Positions 19,500 to 64,000 of a DNA stretch of 64,000 bases are shown here, piece by piece; position 1 is the first letter of the stretch; each line of letters starts with the position of its first letter. Below the pieces are notes generated by a model. The model saw only the letters and a program-made list of their open reading frames with translations, had not been told where the DNA came from and ran no database searches. The stretch is taken from positions 17,435,701 to 17,499,700 of the forward strand of contig NC_092662.1 in NCBI RefSeq assembly GCF_032118995.1. Direction: 5' to 3'. The translations under genes were made by a program, and so were the position numbers. The stretch is from Asterias amurensis. Lineage: Eukaryota > Echinodermata > Asteroidea > Forcipulatida > Asteriidae.

Positions 19500-19535
19500 T
19501 GCACAGGGGCGGGAGGGGGGGGGCGGGGCTAGGAG
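19500..19535 (-). promoter_or_regulatory. GC-box cluster upstream of TTLL11
   Basis: GGGGCGGGAGG and GGGGGCGGGGC, both Sp1/KLF-type GC boxes, lie about 230 bp upstream of the TTLL11 start codon in an otherwise AT-rich stretch. The position fits a proximal promoter. No transcription start can be placed from sequence alone. Confidence 0.35.
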
Positions 19536-20205
19536 CAGTTGAATATAAATTCATTTTTGAATTGGAGCTCGACACTTTGCTCAAACTCTAAAGCATTATG
19601 GTAGTGAACTGCTTGAACTATGGTGTTCGGTCTTCTAATCATCTAGCAGAACGAACCTAAAAGTTCTAGGAATACTACCAGATGTACTTTCAGATGTTAA
19701 TTGTTCCCACAACTCAATCAAAGCTCTTATTTTTAAAATAAATTGACAAAGATTGGTGATTATTGGTTTTATTGCTATCTTTTTTTAATATCACATTGCC
19801 ATCAATAATGCATTCTTCCCAAGGTTTATGTAAGTTGTAAAAGTCTGCAACCATCTATTGTTCCGCGACATTCATAGTGGCCTCCTGAAAGCATAGGAAT
19901 ATTGTTCTATAAATTCATTACTTATTTCTGTATCTGTAAAATGTAGTGCACTTTTTCTCTTTTCTTTTGGCACCTTATCCACTGGACTGTTTGCATCACA
20001 TTCGCACAACATCCAAGTTTAGCCTAAATTGGACTGCAATTGGATTGTACTACTAAGTACTACCAACTAAACCGCCTCTGGCCCTGCCAGTGTGTGTAAA
20101 GAAACTAGTATTGCCCAGCGCCACCACTGGTTTCATTTTAATGTAAGACTCAACTGTTGTCCTGTCCTTTGAAAAGTGCCTTGATAGGTCAAGGGTCGAT
20201 TTCAT

Positions 20206-20668
20206 CATCAAAGAGCTGAGATAGATCTTAACCCTGTATCAATCTTAATTGATAATCAAAGTGTAATGTCACAATACAAAACCACTCTGGCTATATTAAA
20301 GGATTAGCTAAAGATGTAGCTTTTAATAGTGAAATCGAGTTCTGTTTTTATAAAAATACTTTAACATAGAAAAGACTATTACAGTGATTGCCTTGTCCAA
20401 ATTGATGGCTTCAGCAGCAGCTCTCATTAAACTACTACATCAAAGAGCTGAGATTGATCTTAACCCTGTATCAATCTTAATTGATAATCAAAGTGTAATG
20501 TCATAATACAAAACCACTCTGGCTGTATTGAAGGATTAGCTAAAGATGTAGCTTTTAATAGTGAAATCGAGTTCTGTTATACTTATAAAAATAACATCAA
20601 CATAGAAATGACTTTTTCAGTGATTGCCTTGTCCAAATTGATGGCTTCAGCAGCAGCTCTCATTAAAA
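20206..20668. repeat. 232-bp tandem duplication in the DUSP12 3' flank
   Basis: CATCAAAGAGCTGAGAT begins copies at 20206 and 20438. Both continue through AACCCTGTATCAATC, CCACTCTGGCT and GATGGCTTCAGCAGCAGCT. The copies differ by scattered substitutions and short indels. The second copy ends immediately next to the DUSP12 stop codon (20671-20673), so the 3' UTR is largely this duplication. Confidence 0.93.
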
Positions 20669-20670
20669 CA

Positions 20671-23600
20671 CTATACAACTTCATGTTGATGATCACTTTG
20701 AACTATTTGGCGTCGAATTGATTTATCCACTCTATTCTGATGAATTTGGAAAGCTGGGGTGACCCACGCACCACAAGAGCACTGAAGACCTGAAAAGATC
20801 AACACAAACTTCTTTAATTATTTTGCCAGATGTGAATGTAATCAATGTTATTAGGGTTGAATGTGAACTGGCCTCTGGTCCCAATTTCATAGAGCTGCCT
20901 AATAAGCAGATTGCTTGTTTTTCTGCTAAGCACAACTAAGCAGGATGTCAGTTTTACTTTGTACACATGTAAAATGGTATTTTAGCTGGTAACCTTATTT
21001 TGGTAAGCATAATTTCGTTGTACTTAGCCACTTTGTATGCTTGAGCAGCTCTTTGATATTGGGCCGTGGTCAGTGGATATCTTTGGTGGTCTCTGTTGTA
21101 GTCTGAACAGGTTGTGGGTTCGAATCCCCCCCACCAAGCTGCCTTTGGATTTGATTTCTGCAGAACTTTGGAAGTTGATCTGGCATGTTTTTGCTTGAGG
21201 GATTCTTGCTTTGAAGGTGACAATTGGGAGCTTACGGCTGTGAATATTTTGTTGATTGAAACGAAAATAATTATTGAGAGTATAATTTACCTGACCAGTT
21301 AAAAGATCCCAGGCGTGAAGAACACTTTGGGCAGCAGAGCTGAGAAACGGAAAAACGCACAATTCTGATTTTAAAAATATGTTTCAAATAACACCAATGG
21401 ATTCTCAAGAATTTTCGCTTGATGGACTTCCACTCTACAGCCTGTGATAAAATATCATCACAGCCAGTCACTGCTTTCTTGGAAGGGCAATGTTATTTCA
21501 AAGTGCACCAAGGCAATAGCTTTGGGCATGGCCCTAATTGCCTTCATGAAGTATTGGGCCTGTCATAAGGAACAACAAATCTAATGTGGAATGTCATTAA
21601 TTTGTGGTTTGAGAAATTGTCAGGAGACTTGAGGTGTTGTTTAGACAATCAACTTACCTTTCCTTCTAAACACCCCACTAATAATGGTTCCATCCACTTC
21701 ACTGGTTCCACAAAAAGGGATGTGCATGATATGGATGAATCCATTGCGCTTGAAGGGGATGTTGTCACAGCAAGAGGATGCATTTGTTTGTGCCAGCTGA
21801 AGCTTGTTTGCCCTTTCCCAGTGATATGAGCAAGAACCATGGATTGAAAGAAAACTGCTCGCCTGTTCCATACAAAAACAAAGTTTCATTATAATTTATA
21901 AAGGTTTAATAACGGTCCGAGGACCTACTGTGAGGTAATGACCCGGCCCATTGTTATACAGCTGTAAAAAGAAGTTAAGCACAAAAAATTATGCTCACCA
22001 AAATAAGGTTACCAGCCAAAGTACCAGGTCATACCATTTATGACTGGTATACTGCACTTTTTTGCTTAGCAGAAAATGTTAAGCATCATTTTCTGTTCAA
22101 GCAGCTCTATTCTGTGCTCAATTTTATAGAGCTGCTTTGGTACAAAAAGTATCGATAATTAAGGTGCACATGGAGATTGTTTTTGATTATAGGAAGATGG
22201 CGGTTCACACTGACCTACACTTCCTGCACTTGTAGACGGTTTGTGCTTCAGTCGAGGCAGATTCCTGGGCAGGATCGGCTGCAATGAACTCTTCAGGTAC
22301 CTGTGAACCAGCTGGTAGAAACATAAATCTTGATGGTCAGTTCATCAGTTTGGGAACATAAATCATAATTCTTGTACACTTGCAAACACCACTATATCTT
22401 TTTTTAGAAAGACGACCACAAAAACCCAGTTCAATACCAAAAACATCAGTTTACTGTTAATGTCGACTCATCCCTGCCATTACCAGCATGATGGGTTTTC
22501 TGTTTTGTTTTGCTAGAAAGAAGATAGAAAGAAATACTTAAACCAGAAACTATTTTCAGTACCTTGAATATCCGGAGCTATTTGTCCTAATCTATGTTGT
22601 CTGTACAGAGGGTGTGATGAAGAAAACTGACAGCCCATTGCCTCAAACAAACAGAGCATATCAACAAAGCCATCGTTAGGTCTGAAAATAGATCAACATG
22701 AGAAATATTAATAAGTATAACTCACTTCACACTTCCTTGTCTTAATGCTCCTGCATAAACTCTGTCCTTAATAGTGATAATAACTGTCAAGCTTCTCACT
22801 GTGTTTAATTTGTTCGCAAATAATCCCGCATACTTTTGATAGTTGTAGATTTGTGCAAAAACAAAGGGCGCTTTAAACAAAAACATTTTCCAGTTATACA
22901 ACTTTCAAAAATTTGCTTAGCATGAAAATTCTTCCTTGATAAAACAGGATTAACAACCAAATTTTCATTTATTGCATATTGCTTGATACTGGTATTCAAA
23001 TGTTGTTAGCTAAATCCTGAAAATCACATGGGAATTTGGTTGGTAATCCTGTTTTTTATCAAGGAAAAAAATTCATGCTCTAGACAAATTTTTGTGCTAA
23101 GCAGCTCTATGAAATTGGGCTCTGTTCAACAAACCGGCCGAGTTTAAGGAAAGTGGGTTGGCCCTATATAAACAAACAGCATACTTACTCTGTGCGTGGG
23201 TGCTTCTCCTTTACCAAATCAAATGCCTTCTGGAATGTTATCTTATCTCGATGCATCAAGTATGCAATTACTATAGTGGAACTCCTAGAAATCCCCATCA
23301 TACTGTATGGATCAAGGACATCATTTTTATTAGCTTTTTGCAGGATGCTACTGATGGTGATTTGCTGGCTTAAAAAATGGCATTTATTTAGTGTAAAACA
23401 TCATGTCCACTACTCCTAGAAATGAGATTTGTTATGCTATATTAGACCATAGTAATGAACATCTCATTCATAGCTTGTTGGCTACCTTTACCATTACAAT
23501 ATCCACTACTGTTTTAAATTTAACTATCTTTTTCAATTATCTTTCTTTGGACTTCGTTCAACCCAAAACTATTATAAGTAACCAGCTATACAAACCAATG

Positions 23601-23894
23601 AACAAGAATGTTCCCAGACGACGTCAGAGCCTCATCAATAAACGCTATGCATTCCTCAAAGTGGCTAAGAATATCTGCAGATGGCATATCATTAATATAC
23701 ACAAACTTATGGTCAAGATTCAACGCAGAGATGTCAGGTTTGGACCACTCGATTGACAAGACGTGGCTGATGGAGTGTTTCAGTAAATCACGTTGTCCCT
23801 TTAAGGTGAGGACTGCATCTCGGCTACCGAGAAAGAGACCCTTGCAGACCTCGTCCATGTGATATGGTTTGTTGTCGGGGCTTCCCTCTGCCAT
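20671..23894 (-). CDS. DUSP12: Dual-specificity protein phosphatase 12
   Basis: DUSP12 (YVH1 family) is a conserved dual-specificity phosphatase with a C-terminal zinc-binding domain, linked to ribosome maturation and stress survival. Exons in transcript order: 23894-23596, 23302-23189, 22681-22563, 22311-22215, 21862-21658, 21339-21291, 20789-20671, giving 333 aa (human about 340). A TAG two codons upstream supports the start. The phosphatase domain covers about residues 15-150. The active-site loop is HCMMGISRS, with Cys100 and Arg106; the Cys100 codon is split by intron 1 (TG, then T). A likely general acid lies in INDMPSADIL (68-77). The zinc domain has YKCRKCR, then CTSLFVEPVKWM, then LCCPKCSSRLGSFNWSG and QCSCGAWVTPAFQIH, as in human DUSP12. 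An AAAATGG start context is favourable. It is divergent from FAM102A. Confidence 0.95.
20877..21065. mobile_element. Inverted-repeat element, family A
   Basis: CCCAATTTCATAGAGCTGCC at the left and AGCAGCTCTTTGATATTGGGCC at the right, inside DUSP12 intron 6. A tRNA-like head with GGTTCGAATCCCC follows directly at about 21066-21135. Confidence 0.75.
21943..22119. mobile_element. Inverted-repeat element, family A
   Basis: Degraded termini (GGCCCATTGTTATACAGCTG and AGCAGCTCTATTCTGTGCTC) flank the typical interior, which has TTACCAGCCAAAGTACC and TATGACTGGTAT. A second left terminus begins at about 22117, so two copies may be fused. It lies in DUSP12 intron 4. Confidence 0.7.
22908..23122. mobile_element. 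Inverted-repeat element, family A variant
   Basis: The interior TTCCTTGATAAAACAGGATTAACAACC also appears inverted near the other end (AATCCTGTTTTTTATCAAGG). The right end is AGCAGCTCTATGAAATTGGGC. The left terminus is worn. It lies in DUSP12 intron 2. Confidence 0.7.
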
Positions 23895-57024
<33,130 letters not shown>

Positions 57025-58357
57025 TCCTTCCCCCCCTTTACTTCAAAGGTCAACCACGTTATGAAGTCAAATACCCTGTGAAAGATCAGGTCACAAGAGG
57101 GAGCCCTTCAGCTGCACATCTTGGTGGACTCCTTTGTTTGAGGTATTTCCTGTACATTTTGCAGTTTTATAAAGGTATCAGTGCAAACCAATGGTATTCC
57201 CATGGTATCGTCCATTGGTCGCAAGGAGCATTTCTTCTTTTCATCTTGGAAGGGATGGGCGAGATCTTGTTGCAAAAGTCATGAATCTCCACGAGCGCTT
57301 CACTTGTACTCTGCAGCATCTAATTTAAATGGAGCCTGACAACAGCAAAATGGGCAACCCAGCGAGTCATCAAGAAATGTCCTCTGGTACGGGGGTGTTA
57401 TTGTTCGCCGCAGGAGTTAAGAGCTTCAAACATTTCTTGTATCCAGCAGAACCAATCTGAGAAACAGAGCAGAGATTTGAAACAAATTGTATTTGGAAAA
57501 ATGGTAGGTTTTTTGTCTTCAAATAGCTCATTGCCTTTTTTCAGAGGACACTGTTCATTTCTAGACAAGATGTATATTTGGCAAAAAGGACAAACTTTTT
57601 TCACCTGTACAGTAAAAAGTTGTAAAAATTCATTGATAAAAGGTAAATTAAAAAAAGGCAGTAAACAGTTCTCTGTGTACATGTGCAAATAATTCTTAAT
57701 GAGCAATTTTTGACTTTTATGTTGGACTTTATCATTTAGTATTGGTTTGTGTACATTGACCTTTGTTGTGCTGCGGCCATCTTGTTTTTTTTCTCCTATT
57801 CAAACCAGTGGTTCCAAATGGAGGCTGGGAAAAAAGAAAAGACTGGTGCCATTTGTAAAATTATGATGTCAACCAGGATCTGGAATTATAGTTGTATTAA
57901 GAAACTTGACAAGGGTGGTTGCAGCACGTCGAATTGTCCGTTAAGTTGAAATTGGAAGTGGTCACAATTTTACATTTTTGAGTACTCTATTCGCTACACA
58001 GCCAAAATTATTTTGTTTTCTAGTCATATTCTACAACAGTTCAACTGTATTTGTTGCAAACATAAGCATTTCAAAAAAGAAATTGAAAATAAAAAAAACA
58101 AACATTCTGGTGTGATTTTTCATGACCTGTATGACTTTTCAACAGACAAAAAAATCATTGTAAATAGTTGTATAATTCTAGCTATTTAAAATATCAGCAA
58201 TTTACAGCCAAAGCTAAAAGTAGACTACAGAGCGGCCAAATTGGTATTTAGTTCCTTGTCAAATTTTTTAAACCGTGACTATGGACCCGACTTGGGTTCT
58301 GTCTGTAATTTTTCAAATGTTTGCTTTGGTACAGGGCTTCAGATAGGAAGACATAGC

Positions 58358-58695
58358 CTTAAAGGCACTGGACACATTTGGTAATTACCTTAAAATAATT
58401 GTTAGCCTAAAAAAATAACTTGGTAACAGGTAATGGAGAGAGCTGTTGATAGTATACAACATTGCGAGAAACGGCTCCCTCCGTTTTTGAGAAAGAGGTA
58501 ATTTCTCACTCGAATAATAAAATACTTTTTGCCTGAAGTTTTTTGAGGCATCAGAAAGCACACAATTTTTTTATTTTTTTTTTCATTATTCTCAAAGCTA
58601 CTTTAATAACAAAATTTTCACACCTATGCTAAGTTGGGATTCACCAACTGAGAATACCGGTCTTTGACAATTACCAAAGATGTCCAGTGCTTTAA
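58358..58695. mobile_element. Inverted-repeat element, family D
   Basis: The left TTAAAGGCACTGGACACATTTGG and right CCAAAGATGTCCAGTGCTTTAA ends are near-perfect inverted copies. The interior has TGAGAAAGAGGTAATTTCTC and GCGAGAAACGGCTCCCTC. Confidence 0.88.
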
Positions 58696-59331
58696 GCGAT
58701 AACTGAAGCCAAAGTCATGGTTTTGTAAGCCTTGGAGGAATATAGACTGGTCCCTGTTTTGGTGTTGTGAATCAGTATTGTGATTGTAGTTGAGCAAAAG
58801 GAAATCTGACCAAGATGAAGGTAGTTGTTTGTCCGTCTTTGACTACTAAATCAAAATTTATTTCCTAGACAATATCATCTCGATATTGTTTGTTTTAGAT
58901 AAGCATCATACTCGATGCTTTTTAAGCAAGTTCTGTGATGTGGTGCATGAATTCACTTGCTATCTTACTTAAGTGGGATTCGAACCAACAGCCCAAATAC
59001 ATGTGGCAGATGTCTCACCACTAGACCACTGACAAATAGTCCTCTTGTGAACTCTAGTGCCGTTCAATTTAATCAGTTTTTCTGATGCCGCAGTATTCAT
59101 TGAGTTCTAAAATCTGTGTCTGCCTGCTAAATAGGGATTGTAATTCTTACAACTTACGTGCAATTTGTTAACATTTATCAGCATTCTGATCGACAGGCTG
59201 TGTATAACCTTGTAATTACGCTTGTTCTTTTAAAACAGTCACGTTGTCAAGTTTGTTGCGCCTTAGTTGATTTATATCAACAATCTTCTATCATTGCTGG
59301 ACATTAGACTTATTTTAACTGTAATTGATTC

Positions 59332-59464
59332 AGGCCATGTCCGAAACTGCAACTTCGGCTACAGCTACGGCTAGATCGCACGCATCAGCCCTTTCTTCAA
59401 CACTGGCAGGTGCGCTGATTTAGGCGTAGCTGTAGCCAAAATCACTGTTTTGGATAAGGCCTTA
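59332..59464. mobile_element. Short inverted-repeat element, family G
   Basis: The left AGGCCATGTCCGAAACTG with GGCTACAGCTACGGCT is mirrored by GCGTAGCTGTAGCC and TTTTGGATAAGGCCTTA. 133 bp, a single copy seen in the window. Confidence 0.75.
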
Positions 59465-60883
59465 GTAATGATGGCGTGAATTGCAATTATGTATGAAGTT
59501 CTTAAAACCATGACAACCATTTTTAAGTGAAGGAAGATCCAGTTATTGTGTTTAATAATCAAATTTTTGATAGCTTTGATTTCTGATAAATGCATTGTAT
59601 AAGTTGAAACAGTATTCATAATATGTTCTGCTTTTGTTTTGAGGAGGAACTTTTTTTGTGTAGTTACTGTAAGAAAACTAGATATATGAATCAATCGATT
59701 CATTTGTTACAATATAATTGATGACTAATCAATTTGACTTCCCATTAAAATCTTGCTTTGTATATTCTGGCCTGTTTTTTCATTTACCAATTATCAAATC
59801 AATTCACCAGATACACTGCCATAATACGATTCATATTAATCCTTTTTTTCTAGCTCCAATATGTCAAGTGATTGTTTGATTAGTTGATCGATTACTATAT
59901 TAATTGATCGATTGATTAATCACTAATCAATGGATCAATAAATTAGTCCATTTTTCAGAGAATCATGATTTATGAAAATCCTTATTAAATTCATGAAAAG
60001 TCAATAATGCATTGATTAATTGCAAATCACGATTTTACATGTTAGATTTTAAAGTAAGTACACAGTGTTCCCCATTCCAAAAACAAAAATGTCAATTTGT
60101 TTTTAATTGTGCCTGTTTGCAGTGTAGTGTTTTGTAGAGGTTTTTGTTATTTTGTTATTTCAATTTTTTTATACACTGCACATGGAATTTGATTTGTAAA
60201 CCAGTACACAATTTTTTTAAGAATTGAGGGTTCGTTTGTTTTTCCAAAAAAGATGCAAATTGAAAAATGACAATTCCTGTCAGAAAGTTAAGTACTTTGT
60301 TACACCAAAAGATGGTTGACATTTTTGCCATGTTAAAATTAATTTTGAAATTGAATAGCCCTTCACTCCCATATAATTTGAACTGAATTGATTAAACAAA
60401 ACATTTTGTGATTTGTTATGCCACCAGTTATGAGTCGGTGAATGATTTCACTTGTATAGCAGATAGCAGAACGAAATGCTCCACAAAATGTGTTAGTTGC
60501 TAGCCAAAAATCATTGATTGCTACTCCAATATTAGTATTCTGTGTGCGCTAAATCTGTTCAGTTGAAATTTGTGAATGAAATCGCTCTCTGCGAGTTGTG
60601 TTTCAACTATCCTGACCTTTCTAGATGTTGTTTATTTGATAAGCAAGTGTAAGCAATGAAGTAGGCAAATGTCATGTATTTAATTCTGATGATTTCTGTA
60701 AACTTGTGCTTGTGATGCAAGATGTAAAAGACGACCATTTCTGGTTATTAATCTGTGTGTTATAACCTGGAGATGTGAAACGCTATGTTACAGTTAGCCA
60801 GTCTCCAATGGGAAAACAATGTATCATTTGAATACAGTTGTGTATTTTCGTCTCACAAGTAGGCCTATGTATGGGTATGTGTT

Positions 60884-61068
60884 AAGCCTGGTTCATACTT
60901 CCTGCAAATGCGAATGCAAAGCAAATTTTGACGTTCCATGGGTGTTTTCGCAGCTATTGTTGCACAAGAGTTGAACACAGTTAAAGTGTTCTGAATTATT
61001 CATTGCTAATTTGTTGTGTCAAAATTTGTATCGCATTAGCAATCGCAGGAAGTATGAACCAGGATTTA
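60884..61068. mobile_element. Inverted-repeat element, family H
   Basis: The left CCTGGTTCATACTTCCTGC and right GCAGGAAGTATGAACCAGG ends are perfect inverted copies over 19 bp. The interior has AAATTTTGACGT and ACAGTTAAAGTGTTC, as in the copy at 55140. Confidence 0.88.
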
Positions 61069-62100
61069 AATTGAGACATTAACTTACAAATCCAGGTTGA
61101 TTTCAAGGTTTACTTAGCAAAAGACTGCATTGCTTTGTACAGATTAGAACATGTGAGTTTGTTTCTTCCACTCGTTAAAGCAATGTTATTGAAAATCTAA
61201 GGTTGCCAAGAATATTCGACCAGATGAGGGACTGGCAGAGTTTTATAGTGGTTAGTTTTAAAGAAATGTTTTTGCCCAACTGTTGCATAACATGTAATTC
61301 TTATAATCCATTGATTGTTTAAGGCCTGGAATAACACGCAGGCCATGGTGTCCGTTGCCCCTGGCCTTGGCCTTGGTGCCCCTTGAATTTCCAATGGAAG
61401 TGCCCTATTCAACATGTTTAAAGATTAAAATCCAGGTCCGTTGTTATTGTATGATTAAAGGGGCTTTGTCGTCATGATCAAAGCATGCATGTTGGTGTAC
61501 ATAGACTTATGAACTAACACCTAGTTACTAAACGCATTTACCTTTCCTCTTTCATATCTTTTGTGAGTGCGCGCATGTGTTGTTTGACGTGAGTTTATAC
61601 TTCAGTGTACAGCCACACAGCCGTTTGATCATGATGACACAGCCGCTTTAAGTGACTTAGTTTGACAAATTCTTGACTTAGGAAATGTTGGTTACTTATG
61701 GCTGATGTAGTAGCAACAATTATTTTTTGTTGTAAAAGATACTTTAATTTTTGTCCATCAGCTCCTTCCGTTTATTAATGTTATACTTTGTTTTTACCTA
61801 AGTTTATAAGATTAACTTGGATGTGCTTGTGAATAGCTTCCTATTATTGTACAACCTTGTAATATCATATTTTCTAATTATTTATCAAAATGGTTGTACA
61901 AATTTCTGTGAATGTACATGATAACAGGATCAAACTTTGATTATGAATAATTTGTATAATGATTACAACTGTCTTTTGTTTATAACAACTTTGATAAAAC
62001 TGTTATACTTACCCTTGTGTATTTAAAACATTTTAGGGTAAAATTTGATACCCACAAAAGGCTATAATTATAGCCAAGATAGCTTTGTTCAACTTTGCCT

Positions 62101-64000
62101 GTGATAGCCTTGTGACTTTTTCCGTCAAAATGTGAAAAAGTCACAAGGCTATAGCCTTGTGAACTTTTCAAATTTTGACGAAAAAGTAACAAGGCTATAA
62201 CCTTGTGAACTTTTCAAGTTTTGACGAACAAAGTTCAAATTTTGACGAAAAAAGTCACAAGGCTATAACCTTGTGAACTTTTAAAATTTTGACGAAAAAG
62301 TCACAAGGCTTTAACCTTGTGAACTTTTCAAATTTTGACGAAAAAAGTCACCTTGTGTTCTTTTCAAGTTTTGACGAAAAAGTTCAAATTTTGACGGAAA
62401 AAGTCACAAGGCTATAGCCTAAATTTTGACTAAAAAGTCACAAGGACATAGCCTTGTGAACTTTTCACATTTTGACGAAAAAAGTCACGAAAAAGTCACA
62501 AGGCTATAGCCTTGTGAACTTTTCACATTTTGACGAAAAAAGTCACGAAAAAGTCACAAGGCTATAGCCTTATGACTTTTTTCGTCAAAATGTGAAAAGT
62601 TCACAAGGCTATATAGCCTTGTGATTTTTTCGTCAAAATGTGAAAAGTTCACAAGGCTATAGCCTTATGACTTTTTTCGTCAAAATGTGAAAAGTTCACA
62701 AGGCTATAGCCTTATGACTTTTTTCGTCAAAATGTGAAAAGTTCACAAGGCTATAGCCTTGTGATTTTTTCGTCAAAATTTGTAAAGTTCACAAGGCTAT
62801 AGCCTTATGACTTTTTTCGTCAAAATGTGAAAAGTTCACAAGGCTATAGCCTTGTGACTTTTTTCGTCAAAATGTGAAAAGTTCACAAGGCTATAGCCTT
62901 GACTTTTTTCGTCAAAATTTGTAAAGTTCACAAGGCTATAGCCTTATGACTTTTTTCGTCAAAATGTGAAAAGTTCACAAGGCTATATGACTTATGACTT
63001 TTTTCGTCAAAATTTGTAAAGTTCACAAGGCTATAGCCTTATGACTTTTTATTGCAAAATGTGAAAAGTTCACAAGGCTATAGCCTTATGACTTTTTTCG
63101 TCAAAATGTGAAAAGTTCACAAGGCTATAGCCTTGTGACTTTTTTCGTCAAAATGTGAAAAGTTCACAAGGCTATAGCCTTGTGACTTTTTTCGTCAAAA
63201 TGTGAAAAGTTCACAAGGCTATAGCCTTGTGACTTTTTTCGTCAAAATGTGAAAAGTTCACAAGGCTATAGCCTTGTGACTTTTTTCGTCAAAATGTGAA
63301 AAGTTCACAAGGCTATAGCCTTGTGACTTTTTTCGTCAAAATGTGAAAAGTTCACAAGGCTATATAAAAAGTCATAGCCTTGTGATTTTTTCGTCAAAAT
63401 GTGAAAAGTTCACAAGGCTATAGCCTTGTGATTTTGTCGTCAAAATGTGAAAAGTTCACAAGGCTATAGCCTTATGACTTTTTTCGTCAAAATGTGAAAA
63501 GTTCACAAGGCTATAGCCTTATGACTTTTTTCGTCAAAATGTGAAAAGTTCACAAGGCTATAGCCTTATGACTTTTTTCGTCAAAATGTGAAAAGTTCAC
63601 AAGGCTATAGCCTTATGACTTTTTTCGTCAAAATGTGAAAAGTTCACAAGGCTATAGCCTTATGACTTTTTTCGTCAAAATGTGAAAAGTTCACAAGGCT
63701 ATAGCCTTATGACTTTTTTCGTCAAAATGTGAAAAGTTCACAAGGCTATAGCCTTGTGATTTTTTCGTCAAAATTTGTAAAGTTCACAAGGCTATAGCCT
63801 TATGACTTTTTTCGTCAAAATGTGAAAAGTTCACAAGGCTATAGCCTTGTGACTTTTTTCGTCAAAATGTGAAAAGTTCACAAGGCTATAGCCTTGACTT
63901 TTTTCGTCAAAATTTGTAAAGTTCACAAGGCTATAGCCTTATGACTTTTTTCGTCAAAATGTGAAAAGTTCACAAGGCTATATGACTTATGACTTTTTTC
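62101..64000. repeat. 47-bp palindromic satellite with orientation switches (continues past window)
   Basis: The unit is a 20-bp perfect palindrome, CACAAGGCTATAGCCTTGTG, plus an asymmetric spacer of about 27 bp containing TTTTTTCGTCAAAATGTG. The spacer runs forward at about 62115-62137, reversed at about 62165-62550, and forward again from 62574 to the window end, with about 30 units in the last block. Two main core variants alternate irregularly, ending CCTTGTG or CCTTATG. Some units have lost the core or part of the spacer. No coding capacity. The true length is unknown because the array is cut by the window edge. Confidence 0.95.

Larger units (their letters stand above)
19278..20670. other. 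TTLL11 upstream region and DUSP12 3' flank
   Basis: No coding sequence recognised. The TTLL11-proximal 300 bp hold a G-rich GC-box cluster at 19505-19530. The far half holds the 232-bp tandem duplication at 20206-20668. A minus-strand AATAAA (TTTATT near 19768) could end the DUSP12 transcript, which would leave the two genes less than 500 bp apart; this is a guess. Confidence 0.5.
57025..62033 (+). other. FAM102A 3' UTR / 3' flank
   Basis: AT-rich with no coding sequence recognised on either strand. Several poly(A)-signal-like words exist (for example AATAAA at 58089) but none is clearly the terminator, so the 3' UTR length is unknown. It contains inverted-repeat elements at 58358, 59332 and 60884, a minus-strand tRNA-like fragment near 58870-59040, and runs of ATTGATCGATTGATTAATC around 59870-59945. 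Confidence 0.55.

Noticed and set aside
57398..57706. Minus-strand open frame of 102 codons in the 3' flank
   Set aside because: No family resemblance, no supported splice sites, and composition typical of AT-rich non-coding DNA.
58964..59035. Possible minus-strand tRNA with GGTTCGAATCCCAC-type B box
   Set aside because: The B box is good, but the cloverleaf is incomplete and the segment is embedded in SINE-like sequence; the same holds for copies near 25560, 38250, 48700 and 52730.
62101..64000. Regularly spaced palindromic repeats resembling a CRISPR array
   Set aside because: The spacers are the same sequence, not unique; there are no cas genes, and the window is clearly animal nuclear DNA.

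Overview
This is a metazoan nuclear window with four multi-exon protein genes, GT-AG introns and a very high load of short repeats; there is no bacterial, phage or organellar sequence. The repeats are tRNA-derived SINEs, several families of short inverted-repeat elements, minisatellites and a palindromic satellite. The proteins match animal families throughout. The dispersed elements resemble ones I associate with echinoderms, most likely a sea star, but that placement is recall and inference.

Layout. (1) 52-11990 (+): Integrator subunit INTS5, 5'-truncated by the window edge, 17 exons visible. (2) 11991-14883: convergent 3' flanks of INTS5 and TTLL11. (3) 14884-19277 (-): TTLL11, a complete 6-exon tubulin polyglutamylase CDS (693 aa). 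(4) 19278-20670: TTLL11 upstream region and DUSP12 3' flank, with a 232-bp tandem duplication. (5) 20671-23894 (-): DUSP12, a complete 7-exon dual-specificity phosphatase CDS (333 aa). (6) 23895-25201: divergent intergenic region between DUSP12 and FAM102A. (7) 25202-57024 (+): FAM102A/EEIG1, a complete 9-exon CDS (361 aa) spread over 32 kb by a 14-kb first and an 8.6-kb second intron. (8) 57025-62033: AT-rich 3' flank or long 3' UTR. (9) about 62100-64000: a roughly 47-bp palindromic satellite that switches orientation twice and runs off the window.

The four genes belong to unrelated cellular systems (snRNA and Pol II transcript processing, tubulin modification, protein dephosphorylation, C2-domain membrane or signalling function), and I see no sign that they form one pathway. 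All exon models were joined by hand: every junction is GT-AG, reading phase is kept across every junction, and the proteins align end to end with the vertebrate families as I remember them.

The most unusual structures are non-coding: the orientation-switching palindromic satellite; three places in INTS5 where an exon edge and its splice site lie inside a local tandem duplication; inverted-repeat elements sitting at or a few bases beyond two splice donors; a SINE nested inside an inverted-repeat element; and a 119-bp minisatellite with 357-bp higher-order structure. I found no convincing new protein system.
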